From: Streptomyces tibetensis
Lineage (GTDB): Bacteria > Actinomycetota > Actinomycetes > Streptomycetales > Streptomycetaceae
Direction of reading: 5' to 3'
DNA length: 64,000 nt
Assembly (NCBI RefSeq): GCF_007655005.1
Contig: NZ_SZVW01000008.1
Location: 248,001-312,000 of the forward strand
Position numbers and translations under genes: made by a program
The notes under the pieces: generated by a model
Databases searched by the model: none
What the model saw: only the letters and a program-made list of their open reading frames with translations
What the model was told of the DNA's origin: nothing
Shown here: one piece after another, positions 16,779 through 25,434 of the stretch
Layout: each line of letters opens with the position of its first letter
How positions within the stretch are numbered: position 1 is the stretch's first letter

Positions 16779-17087
16779 ATGCGCTGCACCCGTGTCTTCA
16801 TGCTCGCCGCCGCCGGTGCGCTGCTCGCGGCAAGTGCCGCCACCGGCACTGCTGCAGCGGCGGAGCAGGGCGACGTCGTGGTGTTCGGTACGGAATTGAC
16901 GCCGCTGACTGCTTATCCCGATCCGCACGGGTGCCAGAAGCTTCCGCCCGACGCGCATGTGCTGACGAACCACACCGATCGTCCGGTCACCATCTACGCC
17001 GACCCGTTCTGTCTGACCCCCGGCCTCACCGTGCAGCCGGGATACGGCTCGCATGTGGCGCCCGGCAGCGGCAGTTTCTCCGCCTGA
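16779..17087 (+). CDS. Small secreted protein of unknown function
   Basis: A 102-residue protein with a Sec signal peptide (MRCTRVFMLAAAGALLAAS... cleaved near AAAA-EQG, about residue 28). The mature part is roughly 75 residues with two cysteines (HGCQKLP and PFCLTPG) that could form one disulfide, and ends in Ala. GAAAGG ten bases upstream supports the ATG. It resembles the many small exported proteins of Streptomyces with a single disulfide; no enzymatic motif is visible. It lies 48 bp upstream of the sugar dehydrogenase gene on the same strand. Confidence 0.7.
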   Translation: MRCTRVFMLAAAGALLAASAATGTAAAAEQGDVVVFGTELTPLTAYPDPHGCQKLPPDAHVLTNHTDRPVTIYADPFCLTPGLTVQPGYGSHVAPGSGSFSA

Positions 17088-17135
17088 GCCACCCCTGTTC
17101 CCGTTCCTCCCCCCCACACAGGAGAACGTACGCAC

Positions 17136-18395
17136 ATGGCCGCCGATCTCGTCGTCATCGGACTGGGGCATGTCGGGCTGCCGCTGTCCAGAGCCGCGGT
17201 CTCGGCCGGTCTGGCGACCGTCGGGTACGACGTGTCCGGCACGGTGGTGTCCGGACTCGCCGCAGGCCGCTCCCACGTCGGCGGCGTCCTCGACGCCGAG
17301 GTCGCGGTCATGCTGGACGCGGGCTTTCACGCCACGACCGACCCGGAGGTCCTGGACGGCGCGCAGACCGTGGTGATCTGTGTGCCGACCGGCCTCACAC
17401 CGGAGGGCTTGCCCGACCTGTCCGCGGTCGAGGACGCGACCCGGGCCGTCGCCGCCCGACTGCGCCCCAACATGCTCGTCGTCCTGGAGTCCACCAGCTA
17501 TCCCGGCACCACTGAAGACGTCGTGCGGCCGCTGCTGGAGCACGGCAGCGGGCTGCGGGCGGGCGAGGACTTCCACCTGGCGTACTCGCCGCAACGCATC
17601 GACCCCGGCAACGAGACGTGGACCATCCGCAACACACCGAAGGTCGTGAGCGGTTGCAGCGCTCTGTGTGCCAAGTACGCCGTCGCGTTCTACGCCCGAT
17701 TAGTGGACCATCTCGTCGTCGCCCGCGGTACGCGGGAGGCGGAGATGGCCAAACTCCTCGAAAACACCTATCGGTACGTCAACATGGCCCTGGTCGACGA
17801 AGTGGCACTGTTTTGCCACGAGACCGGCATCGACATCTGGGACGTGCTGCACTGCGCCGCGTCGAAGCCGTTCGGCTTCGCACCGTTCAGGCCCGGACCC
17901 GGCGTCGGCGGGCACTGCGTTCCCGTCGACCCCCGCTATCTCGCCGCGCGGGCCGAATCCCAGGGCTTCGCCTTCCGTACGCTGGCAGCCGCGCACGAGG
18001 TCCTCGGCCGTATGCCGAACCATGTCGTGGACCGAGCGCTGGCCCTGCTCACCGAGGTCCGGGGCCGCCCTGAGGGCGCACGAGCCCTGCTGCTCGGAGT
18101 CACCTACAAAGCGGATGTGGCCGACGTCCGGGAGACACCGGCGTACCCGGTGGCGGCTGGACTGCTCGCCGCCGGTGCCGAGGTGTACTACCACGACCCG
18201 TACATAGCCGAATTCACTGTCGGCGGCCGGTCATTGTCACGCGCCGAGAACCTCCAGGAAGCCATGGCCCAGGCCGATGTGGCGATCCTGTTGCAGGACC
18301 ACGCCTGTTACGCGAGGGAAGCACTGGGCCAGGCCCGCTGCGCCCTGCTCGACACCCGCGGCAAGGCCGTGGGCAGTCGGGTCACCCTTCTCTGA
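17136..18395 (+). CDS. UDP-sugar 6-dehydrogenase (UDP-Glc/UDP-GlcNAc dehydrogenase family)
   Basis: A 419-residue enzyme of the UDP-glucose/GDP-mannose dehydrogenase family, which oxidises C6 of a nucleotide sugar twice to the uronate using NAD+. Seen: GLGHVGLPLS (NAD-binding, residue 9 on), VPTGLT, ESTSYPGTTEDV, the helix EMAKLLENTYRYVNMAL with the conserved Lys and Asn, the catalytic cysteine in GVGGHCVPVDP, and VTYKADVADVRETPA in the C-terminal domain. The spacing favours the WbpA/VipA (UDP-GlcNAc) branch over plain UDP-glucose dehydrogenase, though this is not certain. It could feed the amino-sugar type cluster next door. RBS AGGAGA precedes the ATG. Confidence 0.88.
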   Translation: MAADLVVIGLGHVGLPLSRAAVSAGLATVGYDVSGTVVSGLAAGRSHVGGVLDAEVAVMLDAGFHATTDPEVLDGAQTVVICVPTGLTPEGLPDLSAVEDATRAVAARLRPNMLVVLESTSYPGTTEDVVRPLLEHGSGLRAGEDFHLAYSPQRIDPGNETWTIRNTPKVVSGCSALCAKYAVAFYARLVDHLVVARGTREAEMAKLLENTYRYVNMALVDEVALFCHETGIDIWDVLHCAASKPFGFAPFRPGPGVGGHCVPVDPRYLAARAESQGFAFRTLAAAHEVLGRMPNHVVDRALALLTEVRGRPEGARALLLGVTYKADVADVRETPAYPVAAGLLAAGAEVYYHDPYIAEFTVGGRSLSRAENLQEAMAQADVAILLQDHACYAREALGQARCALLDTRGKAVGSRVTLL

Positions 18396-18403
18396 TCCCC
18401 GCG

Positions 18404-18473
18404 CGCCGGCCTCAGCCGGTGCCTCCTCACGCCGGCCTCAGCCGGCGTCTCCTCCTGCCGGCCGTCGCCGGCT
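18404..18473. repeat. 26-bp direct repeats with hairpins after the dehydrogenase gene
   Basis: Two 26-bp direct copies (18404-18429, 18430-18455), each holding GCCGGCCTCAGCCGG(C/T), and a third partial copy from 18456. Each unit can fold into a short GC stem, so the array may serve as a terminator for the dehydrogenase gene ending at 18395. Confidence 0.6.
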
Positions 18474-18544
18474 CCAGAGCCCGCGCAGCGGTATCGCCCT
18501 GCGCGGTCGCGGCCCTGCCCAGGTGCCGCGGTCCGTCATCCATC

Positions 18545-18587
18545 CGACACCACCCACCACTCGACACCACCCACCACTCGACACCAT
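18545..18587. repeat. 17-bp tandem repeat upstream of the calerythrin gene
   Basis: CGACACCACCCACCACT occurs at 18545-18561 and 18562-18578, followed by the start of a third copy (CGACACCAT). It lies 30-70 bp upstream of the calerythrin ATG in an A/C-rich strand and could affect promoter spacing or the leader RNA. Confidence 0.65.
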
Positions 18588-18616
18588 CGGACTCCGTCCG
18601 AGACAAGGAGAGACAC

Positions 18617-19150
18617 ATGAGCACAGCTGTCGCCAACGACCGCCTGGTGAAGCGCTTCGAGAAGTGGGACACCGACGGCAACGGCGTCCTGGAGGCGAGC
18701 GACTTCCAGGGCGAGGCCGCGCGGATCGCCCAGAACCTCGGCAAGAGCGCCGAGTCCCCGGAAGTGCGGGAGCTCCGCAGCGCCTTCCAGGGGCTGTACG
18801 AGCACCTGGCCCAGAAGGCCGGCGTCCCGGCCGGTGGCGCCATCAGCCGGGAGCAGTTCCTCGAGGCAACGGGGGAGTTGCTGTTCAAGGAGGGTGAGGC
18901 GAGCTTCAACCGCGCGCTCTCTCCCATCGTGAAGGCGCTGGTCCGCCTGTGCGACGACAATCACGACGGCGAGATCGACGCCCGTGAGTTCCAGGCCTGG
19001 CTGTCCGCCGTCGGCGTGCCGGTCTCCCAGGCTGGGGAAATCTTCCAGAAGGTGGACAGGAACGGCGACGGAAGGCTGTCCGAGGACGAACTGCTGCAGA
19101 CCGTCCGTGACTTCCACTTCGGCCGGCTGGAGGTCGAGCTGCTCGGCTGA
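18617..19150 (+). CDS. Calerythrin-like EF-hand calcium-binding protein
   Basis: A 177-residue soluble protein of the size of Saccharopolyspora erythraea calerythrin. Three canonical EF-hand loops are visible: DTDGNGVLEASDF (about residues 19-31), DDNHDGEIDAREF and DRNGDGRLSEDEL. A fourth site around GGAISREQF is degenerate, as in sarcoplasmic calcium-binding proteins. It probably buffers or senses cytosolic Ca2+. AAGGAGAGA precedes the ATG. It sits between the sugar dehydrogenase and the leftward biosynthetic operon, with its own terminators, and need not be part of either. Confidence 0.9.
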   Translation: MSTAVANDRLVKRFEKWDTDGNGVLEASDFQGEAARIAQNLGKSAESPEVRELRSAFQGLYEHLAQKAGVPAGGAISREQFLEATGELLFKEGEASFNRALSPIVKALVRLCDDNHDGEIDAREFQAWLSAVGVPVSQAGEIFQKVDRNGDGRLSEDELLQTVRDFHFGRLEVELLG

Positions 19151-19171
19151 CCTGCCGGAGCGGCAGCTCTG

Positions 19172-19243
19172 ACCCGGGTGGGCGACCACCCGGGTTCCGG
19201 AGCCACCGGATGGCGCCGCCCGTTCAGCGGGCCGGCGCCATCC
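19172..19243. terminator. Two strong hairpins between convergent genes
   Basis: ACCCGGGTGG/CCACCCGGGT (19172-19195, 10-bp stem, 4-nt loop) follows the calerythrin stop by 21 bp. A second hairpin (19208-19243) pairs GGATGGCGCC with GGCGCCATCC around an inner GCCCG/CGGGC stem. They probably terminate the calerythrin transcript and perhaps transcription from the opposing operon. Confidence 0.75.
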
Positions 19244-19500
19244 CCTCGCTATGCCGGCCGCCTGCGCCGTGGTGGTCGTCATCACCTTCCTGCGTCACCG
19301 CACGGCGGCCGAGGACTGCGCGCGACCGTTTGTTCGCGGAGGGCCGTCTGCTCATGCCCGTCTGCGGTGCGGTGGCGCTGTCTGGAGCAGGGGTACCCGT
19401 CCCCTTCAGCGCAAGCGCTGTCCGGAACCGTCTCGCGTGATGCCCTCGCTGAACCCGCGTCTGGGGGTGCCCTGCCGGAGACCGCTTCGGCGTGGGATTG
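19244..19500. other. Intergenic stretch after the terminators
   Basis: Between the terminator hairpins and the end of the leftward operon I see no gene, repeat or clear regulatory element. Confidence 0.5.
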
Positions 19501-19947
19501 TCAGGCGCCGGGCGGTGCGGGGACCGTGCCATGGTCCCCGGCCCGGCCATGGACGAACGTGACGACGGTCTCCGGCCGCAGGCCCAGGTCCCGGCCGCTG
19601 ACCGGACGCGCCGCGTGGATCAGGATGTTGTAGTGGTTCGGAAGGTGACAGGCGTCGAAGCCGAGCACCGTGCCGACTGTCGTGTCCCCGATCCGCACCA
19701 GGTCACCCCGGTCGATCACACCGCCGCACAACAGCTCGGCGAAGCCCAGGAAACCCACCCGGTCGATCCGGGCGCCGGAGCGCGGATCCCACTGGTCGGT
19801 GGTGACCAGTTCGTGCACCTCGCCCCGGCGTACGCACCGTGCCGCGTGCTCCTCCAGCCGCATGCCGCGGTCCGTGCGGTGGTGCACGAGCACCTTGACC
19901 AGTGATGCGCTCACGACGCGCTTCGGGCCGTCCTCCGCCGGATTCAC
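19501..19947 (-). CDS. Small uncharacterised protein at the operon end (possibly DUF6917)
   Basis: A 148-residue soluble protein with no known catalytic motif. Its body (LVKVLVHHRTDRGMRLEE, then GEVHELVTTDQWDP, GVIDRGDLVRIGDTTVGTVLGFDACHLPNHYNI) looks like a compact beta-rich domain. It resembles a small family of unknown function found in actinobacterial biosynthetic clusters (DUF6917, from memory and not checked). The GTG start overlaps the stop of the Gfo/Idh gene (GTGA), so it is translationally coupled as the last gene of the six- to seven-gene leftward operon and likely acts with those enzymes. Confidence 0.7.
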   Translation of the reverse strand: MNPAEDGPKRVVSASLVKVLVHHRTDRGMRLEEHAARCVRRGEVHELVTTDQWDPRSGARIDRVGFLGFAELLCGGVIDRGDLVRIGDTTVGTVLGFDACHLPNHYNILIHAARPVSGRDLGLRPETVVTFVHGRAGDHGTVPAPPGA

Positions 19948-20894
19948 CGGCTCGCCTCCGTCGCCGTCGCCTTCGGTGCGGGCCGGGCACAGCGATAGGC
20001 CGCCTCCACCAGTTCCAGCGCGGCCAGGCCGCTGTGTGCCCCTGGGCCGGCCGGGGCGCCGGTGCGGACGAGCGCGGCGAACTCGGTGAGGATCGCCTCG
20101 TACTCGTGCCACAGCGACGCCTTGAAGCCGGCGTGTCCGGCCAGCATGTCGGCGTGCAGCACCTCTCCGCCGGTCAGCTCCACCTCGAGGTCCTTGCGTT
20201 CCCCCGGGTACGACCAGTCCAGCTTGACCGAGGCCGTGGTTCCCGTACGGCCACGCAGGCGGATCGTCGCCTGACGGTCGACGCCGGAGCCGTCGCGGTG
20301 GATCTCGCAGCCGGTGACGGTCAGGTCACCGAGCAGCAGCCGCACCAGGTCGAGGGCGTTGGGACCGTTGTCGGCCACGCAGCCGCCGCCGCAGCGGGCC
20401 GCGTCCAGGTACCAGTCCTCGCCGCCGAGATGCTCCTCGATGCGTTCCAGATAGCGCACCCGGACGGCACGGATCTCCCGGCCCGACGTCCGGCGAGCCA
20501 GTGCGCGGACGGCGGCGTTGTAGCGGCGGTGGAACGCCGTCATCAGTGGGACCCCGCGGTGCCGCGCCAGATCCACCAGCACGGACCCCTCGGCCGCGGT
20601 CAGGGCGAGGGGCTTCTCGACGCAGACCGGCACGCCGGCGGCCAGGGCGTCCCGGCACAGGGGCAGGTGAACGTCGTTGGGCACGGCCACGACGAGGGCG
20701 TCCGGTCGCGCCCGGTCCAGCAGCGCGCGGTGGTCACTGAAGCGTGCCGCCCGGCCGGGGAACTGCTCCAGAGTTTCGGCCCGGGCGTCGCACACGGCGG
20801 TCAGCTGCCACTCGGGCAGCCGTTCCGCGGCGGCCAGATAGTAGGGGGAGATGCCACCGAGACCGACGACGCCGAGTCGCAGGGGCCGGGTCAT
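19944..20894 (-). CDS. Gfo/Idh/MocA family oxidoreductase (first of two)
   Basis: A 316-residue NAD(P)-dependent sugar or cyclitol dehydrogenase. Seen: GVVGLGGISPYYL Rossmann start, the family EKPLAL motif with catalytic Lys near residue 100, AFHRRYN, and the second-domain strands ending with a helix near GGCVADNGPNALDLVRLLLG that carries the substrate-binding Asp/Asn. Members oxidise or reduce a ring hydroxyl, for example at C3 of UDP-sugar uronates or inositols, often to set up a DegT transamination. The start overlaps the Ldh-family stop (ATGA). Paired with the two DegT genes transcribed the other way, a role in amino-sugar or aminocyclitol formation is likely. Confidence 0.88.
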   Translation of the reverse strand: MTRPLRLGVVGLGGISPYYLAAAERLPEWQLTAVCDARAETLEQFPGRAARFSDHRALLDRARPDALVVAVPNDVHLPLCRDALAAGVPVCVEKPLALTAAEGSVLVDLARHRGVPLMTAFHRRYNAAVRALARRTSGREIRAVRVRYLERIEEHLGGEDWYLDAARCGGGCVADNGPNALDLVRLLLGDLTVTGCEIHRDGSGVDRQATIRLRGRTGTTASVKLDWSYPGERKDLEVELTGGEVLHADMLAGHAGFKASLWHEYEAILTEFAALVRTGAPAGPGAHSGLAALELVEAAYRCARPAPKATATEASR

Positions 20895-22018
20895 CGCGGG
20901 CTCCGGGGACCGCCGAGGAGACCGAGGGTGGTCAGCTCCGCGTGGAGATGCGGGGGCAGGGGGATGCCGTGGCGGCGACGCTCGGCGGCGAGTTCCGCCT
21001 CCCGCCAGCCCGGGTAGCGCACCGGCTCGCCGCCGGGCACCGGCGGGCAGTCGGCGAGCGCACCGAACAGGGACCGGGTCGCGGCGGCCACGTCCGCGCC
21101 GGGTCGCAGCACCTCCGGGGCGATCGCGAGGAGGAAGAAGCCGATGTCGTCGTCGCTGCCGTGCGGCCGGCCGTCCCCTTTCAGTGCGGCGGGCGCGGGT
21201 CCCACGGCCGCGCCGGACACCACGGCGGCCAGCAGTTCCACGGCGATGCCGAGCCCGTAGCCCTTGTGGACGCCGGTCTCGGCCGTGCCGCCCAGCCAGC
21301 GCAGGAAGGCCTCGCCGCGGTCGAAGGCGGACGGGTCGGTCACCGGGTCGCCCGCCACGTCCTCCAGCCAGCCGACGGGCACCGGGGTGCCGCGGCGGGC
21401 GGCGACGCGGACCCGTCCGGTGGGCGCGACGGTGGTGCTCATGTCCAGCAGGAACGGGTGTCCGTCGAGGGCCGGCGCGGCGACGCTCAGCGGGTTGGTG
21501 CCGAGCATCGCCACCGCGCCGCCCGGGGGTCGTGCGATGCGCTGGCCGCCGCAGTTGCTCGCGACCACGCCGATCATCCCGGCGTGCGCGGCACGCACCG
21601 CGTGGAAGCCGGCGCACCCGAAGTGGGTCGCGCCGCGCACCGACACCAGCCCGACCCCGTGCCGGCCGGCCCGTGCCACGGCGTCGTCCATGGCCTCGGC
21701 CGCGGCCCACAGTCCCAGGGCGCGGCGGGCGTCGAAGACCGCGCAGGCGCCCAGGTCGGTGAGGGCCCGTGGTTCGGCGCGGGGGTCGCAGCCGCCGGAC
21801 TCCAGCAACGGCAGGTAGAGCCGGGTGAGGTTGAACACGCCGTGCGAGTCGAGCCCGGTCAGGTCGCCGTGGCACAGCGCGTCCGCGGCGAGCCGGGCCC
21901 GCGCGTCGGGGATGCCGTGGCCGGTGAACAGGTTGGTGAGCGAGGCATGCAGCTCCGCGTGGTCGACGAGGGCGGGTGGGGGCTCGACCGCCGCTCGTGG
22001 GGCGGTGGGTGCCGTCAT
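20891..22018 (-). CDS. Malate/L-lactate dehydrogenase-family (Ldh2) oxidoreductase
   Basis: A 375-residue NAD(P)H-dependent reductase of the family that includes L-sulfolactate, ureidoglycolate and Delta1-piperideine-2-carboxylate reductases, which has its own fold distinct from Rossmann LDHs. Seen: LDSHGVFNLTRLYLP with the catalytic His, GATHFGCAGFHA, MLGTNPLSVAAPA and LDMSTTVAPTGRV for cofactor binding, GYGLGIAVELLAAVVSGA. I chose the ATG at 22018 behind AAGGAATCCCGT rather than the longer frame. Keto acid or cyclic imino acid reduction is the generic reaction; the substrate is unknown. It is 62 bp from the M20 gene and coupled to the next gene. Confidence 0.86.
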   Translation of the reverse strand: MTAPTAPRAAVEPPPALVDHAELHASLTNLFTGHGIPDARARLAADALCHGDLTGLDSHGVFNLTRLYLPLLESGGCDPRAEPRALTDLGACAVFDARRALGLWAAAEAMDDAVARAGRHGVGLVSVRGATHFGCAGFHAVRAAHAGMIGVVASNCGGQRIARPPGGAVAMLGTNPLSVAAPALDGHPFLLDMSTTVAPTGRVRVAARRGTPVPVGWLEDVAGDPVTDPSAFDRGEAFLRWLGGTAETGVHKGYGLGIAVELLAAVVSGAAVGPAPAALKGDGRPHGSDDDIGFFLLAIAPEVLRPGADVAAATRSLFGALADCPPVPGGEPVRYPGWREAELAAERRRHGIPLPPHLHAELTTLGLLGGPRSPR

Positions 22019-22080
22019 ACGGGATTCCTTACGGGGTGGGGCAGTTGTTTCGTAGGTCGTTCGCTTCTGCATGTGGTGCT

Positions 22081-23373
22081 TTACGGAGGTCGGTGCGCTG
22101 ACGCCGTCGGCACTGCTTCCGCGAAGGACGTGACGAGTCGGCGGACCAGGCCGGCGAACTCCTCCAGGTCGGCGAGGTCGACGAACTCACCGGGCGCGTG
22201 GGCGCGGTTCGCGGCGAGACAGCCGGGTCCGAGCACGGTGGTGAAGGCGCCGTCCAGGCCGGCTGCCCAGATGGCGTCGCAGGTGAACCCGGGGTCGTCG
22301 GCCGCCGGCCGGGCTCCGGCGCGGGCCAGGAGTTCCTCGGCCCACGGGTCGCAGTCGTCCAGCGCGGGCAGGCCCCGCTTGTCCCAGCCGAGCCGGGTGA
22401 TCCGCTCCGCGTCCCGCGCCGTGTGGGCGAACTCCCTTGTGGGAGCGAAGAGTTCGGTGAAGCGGCGCAGACCTTCCGCGACGTGCCGGGTGACCTCGGT
22501 CTTCAGGTGGTCGCCGTCGGAGGTGCGGCGGTACGACAGGTTCATCAGCAGGGTGCCGGTGCCGTGGACACGGTTGTGCGTGCGGCCGGTGTGCAGCCCC
22601 GCGACGCACACCCGCGTACCGGGTACGGCGCTGTCCAGGCGGGCGGCGAGGTGCTGGGCCAGGAATCCCAGCAGTACGGTGGCGTTGTGTCCGGCGTCCG
22701 GGTGGTCGTCCACCGCGTCCTCGCCCGCGACGGTGATCCGCGCGGTCATCGCCGCGGTGGCCCGGGGCAGCGCGCGCAGGCCGGTCGGCTCGCAGAACAC
22801 GTTGAGGCGGCCGTGGTGCCCGGCCTCCAGCAGCGGGCGGGTGCCGTAGGTGCCCAGGGCGCCGCCCTCCTCCCCGGCCACGGCCTGGAGCAGGACGGTG
22901 ACGTCCCGTCCGACGGCGGGGTGGGACGCGGCGGCCCGCAGCCCGGCGAGCAGGGCCACGGCGGGTCCCTTGGCGTCGACCGCGCCCCGGCCGGTGAACC
23001 GCACGCCGTCGAAGGCGGGCGGGGTGTGTCCGGCGACGGTGTCCAGGTGGACGTTGAACATCACTGTGTGCGCTCGGGAACGCTCGGGCCCCAGCCGCAG
23101 CAGCAGGCTGGGCTGGTCCGCGAGGAAGCGCGGATCGCGGGCGGCGGTGCGGACCGTGGACGGTACGCCGGGACGGTCCAGGCAGGCGGCGGGCGGACTG
23201 GCGAGGCGGACGGTGCGCAATCCCGCTTCGGCGGCGGCCGTCGCGTACCGCTGGAGGATCTCGGGCAGCCGGGACGGTGGATCGCCCGGGCCGGCCTCCA
23301 GGGGGTTGACGCTCGGCAGGCGCAGAAGGTCCAGAAGCACGTCCCGGTGCCGATCGGTGAACAGGGCGCTCAC
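22081..23373 (-). CDS. M20 family metallopeptidase / amidohydrolase (ArgE/DapE type)
   Basis: A 430-residue zinc-dependent hydrolase. Metal ligands visible: His and Asp in FNVHLDTV, Asp in RGAVDAKGPA, the GEEGG pair with catalytic and ligand Glu, Glu in CEPTGL, and the terminal His in ANRAHAPGEF. The dimerisation domain is inserted between. Members remove N-acyl groups (acetylornithine, succinyl-diaminopimelate) or cleave dipeptides. In this operon it may deprotect an N-acylated intermediate made by the neighbouring ligases, which is inference. The GTG start overlaps the isomerase stop (GTGA). Confidence 0.85.
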   Translation of the reverse strand: MSALFTDRHRDVLLDLLRLPSVNPLEAGPGDPPSRLPEILQRYATAAAEAGLRTVRLASPPAACLDRPGVPSTVRTAARDPRFLADQPSLLLRLGPERSRAHTVMFNVHLDTVAGHTPPAFDGVRFTGRGAVDAKGPAVALLAGLRAAASHPAVGRDVTVLLQAVAGEEGGALGTYGTRPLLEAGHHGRLNVFCEPTGLRALPRATAAMTARITVAGEDAVDDHPDAGHNATVLLGFLAQHLAARLDSAVPGTRVCVAGLHTGRTHNRVHGTGTLLMNLSYRRTSDGDHLKTEVTRHVAEGLRRFTELFAPTREFAHTARDAERITRLGWDKRGLPALDDCDPWAEELLARAGARPAADDPGFTCDAIWAAGLDGAFTTVLGPGCLAANRAHAPGEFVDLADLEEFAGLVRRLVTSFAEAVPTASAHRPP

Positions 23374-24275
23374 AACGGGCCGTCCAGCGGGCCGGTGACC
23401 GGCTGTGCGGCGCCCAGCAGCCCAGCGAGGGCCTTTCCTGCCCGGACGAACAGGTCGGCGGCGTCCTCACCGGCGCGGACCAGCCCCTCGTGGGGGCGCA
23501 CCGCGAGATGGGGTTCGAGGGACAGCGCTCCGGTGTAGCCGTGGGCGGCCAGCAACTCCAGGCATTCCACCACCCCGGCCTCACCCTCGCCGGGCAGGGT
23601 GTAGGCGGTGCCGCCGTCCGGTGTGCGGACGGCGTCCTTGATATGGACGTGGGCGACGTAAGGGGCGAGGTCGCGCAGCATCTCCGGGGCGCGGTAGCCG
23701 TACGGGACGCCGTTTCCGGTGTCGAACAGCAGCCGCAATGCCGGGTTGTCCACGGCGCGCAGCAGTCGCAGCGCGCGGTCGGCCCGGTCCCCCGCCCATC
23801 CCGCGCAGTTCTCGTGCACCAGCACCAGGCCCGCGCGCTCGGCGCGGTCCGCAAGGACGGCCGTGCGGGCCAGGACGCGATCGGCCCACTCGGTCTGCGT
23901 CAGACCGTCGTTGGGGTACGACATGATCCGCACCAGACGGCAGCCGAGGGTGGCGCAGCGCTCGGCCAGGATGTCGAGTTCGGCGAGGTCCTGGCCGAAG
24001 CCGCCGGTGATGGGACGGGACCAGTTGCCGATCCGGGAGGCGACGGCGGTCACGGTGACGCCGGCCTCGGCGAGCCGCCGGGCCAGCGCGCCGAAGGCGG
24101 CCGGGGAGAGGTCGGCGAGGGCCGTGCCGTCGACCGTGCGTAGTTCGACGGCGTTCCAGCCCAGGCGCCGCAGGGCGGCCACCTGCCCGTCGGTGCCGGG
24201 CGCCGCCTCGTCGCCGATGCCGGCGAACGGCCCGAACCCCTGGACGCGGGGCTCGGTGGCGCTGTTCCGGGACAT
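23370..24275 (-). CDS. Sugar phosphate isomerase/epimerase (TIM barrel)
   Basis: A 301-residue AP-endonuclease-2-type TIM barrel like xylose isomerase and IolE/IolI. Metal-site motifs are visible: VLVHENCAGW (Glu), LLFDTGNGVPYGY (Asp), VAHVHIKDAV (His and Asp) and LSLEPHL (Glu). Such enzymes interconvert keto/aldo sugars or dehydrate inositol derivatives. The ATG at 24275 is 1 bp after the upstream gene's stop (TGACATG), so coupling is tight. It probably isomerises the sugar or cyclitol worked on by the two Gfo/Idh dehydrogenases. Not to be confused with the separate epimerase at 59504. Confidence 0.85.
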   Translation of the reverse strand: MSRNSATEPRVQGFGPFAGIGDEAAPGTDGQVAALRRLGWNAVELRTVDGTALADLSPAAFGALARRLAEAGVTVTAVASRIGNWSRPITGGFGQDLAELDILAERCATLGCRLVRIMSYPNDGLTQTEWADRVLARTAVLADRAERAGLVLVHENCAGWAGDRADRALRLLRAVDNPALRLLFDTGNGVPYGYRAPEMLRDLAPYVAHVHIKDAVRTPDGGTAYTLPGEGEAGVVECLELLAAHGYTGALSLEPHLAVRPHEGLVRAGEDAADLFVRAGKALAGLLGAAQPVTGPLDGPL

Positions 24276-24276
24276 G

Positions 24277-25434
24277 TCAGCGGCTCCCGGCACGGGCGCG
24301 CGGTGTGACGGTGCAGTGCTCCCGGGCCGCGCACAGCAGCCGGGCGGTCGCGCAGGCGAGCGGGAAGTTCCCGACGCCTGCCGCTTTGGAGGCGAAGCCG
24401 CGGTAGGCGCCGTCCAGGAAGTCGGTCAGGGCGTCGTCCCGGAAGACGTGGTGTCCGACCCCGGGCACTCCGCCCGCGTCGAGGGCTCCGACCGACGGGA
24501 GCGCCCTGCCGCCGTCGAAGGGGGCGACGACGAGCTGCGCGTGGTCGCCGTCGTCCGCGTCGAGGACTCCGGCCGGCGGGGCCGCCGTACCACCGTCGAA
24601 GGGGGCGATGACCAACTGCGCGTGGTCGTCGTCCTCGCTGAGCGGGAAGTGGGCCGTGGCCGTCCCGCCCTCGAACTCGCAGACGACGCTGCGTTGCCGG
24701 ACGGGTGCGCCGAGGTCGGAGCGCAGCAGCGTCACCACCCCCGAACGGTGCTCCAGTTCGACGTGCGCGCCGCCCAGGCGGGGCAGGCCGCGGTCCTCGC
24801 AGCGCAGGTCCCAGCAGCGCGCGGCGAGGAGTTCGGCCGGACCGGCCAGATCGAGCGCGAGCGCCAGGGAGTGGGGAATCTCCACGTCCAGGGCGGACGG
24901 ATGCCCGTCGGTCGCCAGGGACCGCAGGAAACGGGGCTTGTGCTGGTCGACTGTGATACGGCGCAGGGAGCCGAGCCGTCCGCCGCCCACCAGCCGGCGC
25001 AACCGGCCGGCGAGCCGGGAGGTGGTCCAATGGGCGACGGTCACGAGATCGAGGCCGGCCTCCTGGCGCAGCCGGATCAGGCTCTCGAGTTCGTCCGCCG
25101 ATGCGGCGAGGGGTTTCTCCACGATCATCCGGCGGAAGCCGTGTCCGGCCAGTTCCGCGAGGAGGTCGTGGCGCAGCCGGGGCGGTGTGCACAGGTGGAC
25201 CACCGCGGTGGCGGGGTCGACGCGTTGCAGGGCCTGTTCCAGCGTGGTGACGGCCGTGACCTCGCCGGACATGCCCAGGGGGCGCAGACCGCCGGCACGC
25301 GGGTCGCAGCCGACCGCGGGCAGGGCGACGAGCGGATCACCCGAGGCCGCGGTCCGCCGGGCCAACCGGACGAGCGTGTTCAGATGCAGTCCTGATCCGG
25401 ACCGGCCGAGCCCGACCACGAGGGGCTGCAGCAC
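24277..25434 (-). CDS. Gfo/Idh/MocA family oxidoreductase (second), with internal repeat
   Basis: A 385-residue NAD(P)-dependent dehydrogenase, first gene of the leftward operon. Seen: VVGLGRSGSGLHLNTL Rossmann start, VVHLCTPPRLRHD, IVEKPLAAS with the catalytic Lys, then the alpha/beta substrate domain. Between the substrate-domain strands lies an in-frame duplication of 27 residues (DHAQLVIAPFDGG then DHAQLVVAPFDGG) that other family members lack. I chose GTG at 25434 because AGGAGG precedes it; an upstream ATG has no such site. It shares a divergent promoter region with the DegT operon and probably works on the same sugar or cyclitol. Confidence 0.85.
   Translation of the reverse strand: MLQPLVVGLGRSGSGLHLNTLVRLARRTAASGDPLVALPAVGCDPRAGGLRPLGMSGEVTAVTTLEQALQRVDPATAVVHLCTPPRLRHDLLAELAGHGFRRMIVEKPLAASADELESLIRLRQEAGLDLVTVAHWTTSRLAGRLRRLVGGGRLGSLRRITVDQHKPRFLRSLATDGHPSALDVEIPHSLALALDLAGPAELLAARCWDLRCEDRGLPRLGGAHVELEHRSGVVTLLRSDLGAPVRQRSVVCEFEGGTATAHFPLSEDDDHAQLVIAPFDGGTAAPPAGVLDADDGDHAQLVVAPFDGGRALPSVGALDAGGVPGVGHHVFRDDALTDFLDGAYRGFASKAAGVGNFPLACATARLLCAAREHCTVTPRARAGSR
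24479..24640. repeat. 81-bp in-frame tandem duplication in the Gfo/Idh gene
   Basis: CCGTCGAAGGGGGCGA starts at 24512 and again at 24593, exactly 81 bp apart, and the copies stay alike on both sides of these anchors with several point differences. The unit encodes 27 residues, so the reading frame is preserved. It adds a charged, Asp-rich insert to the enzyme. Confidence 0.85.
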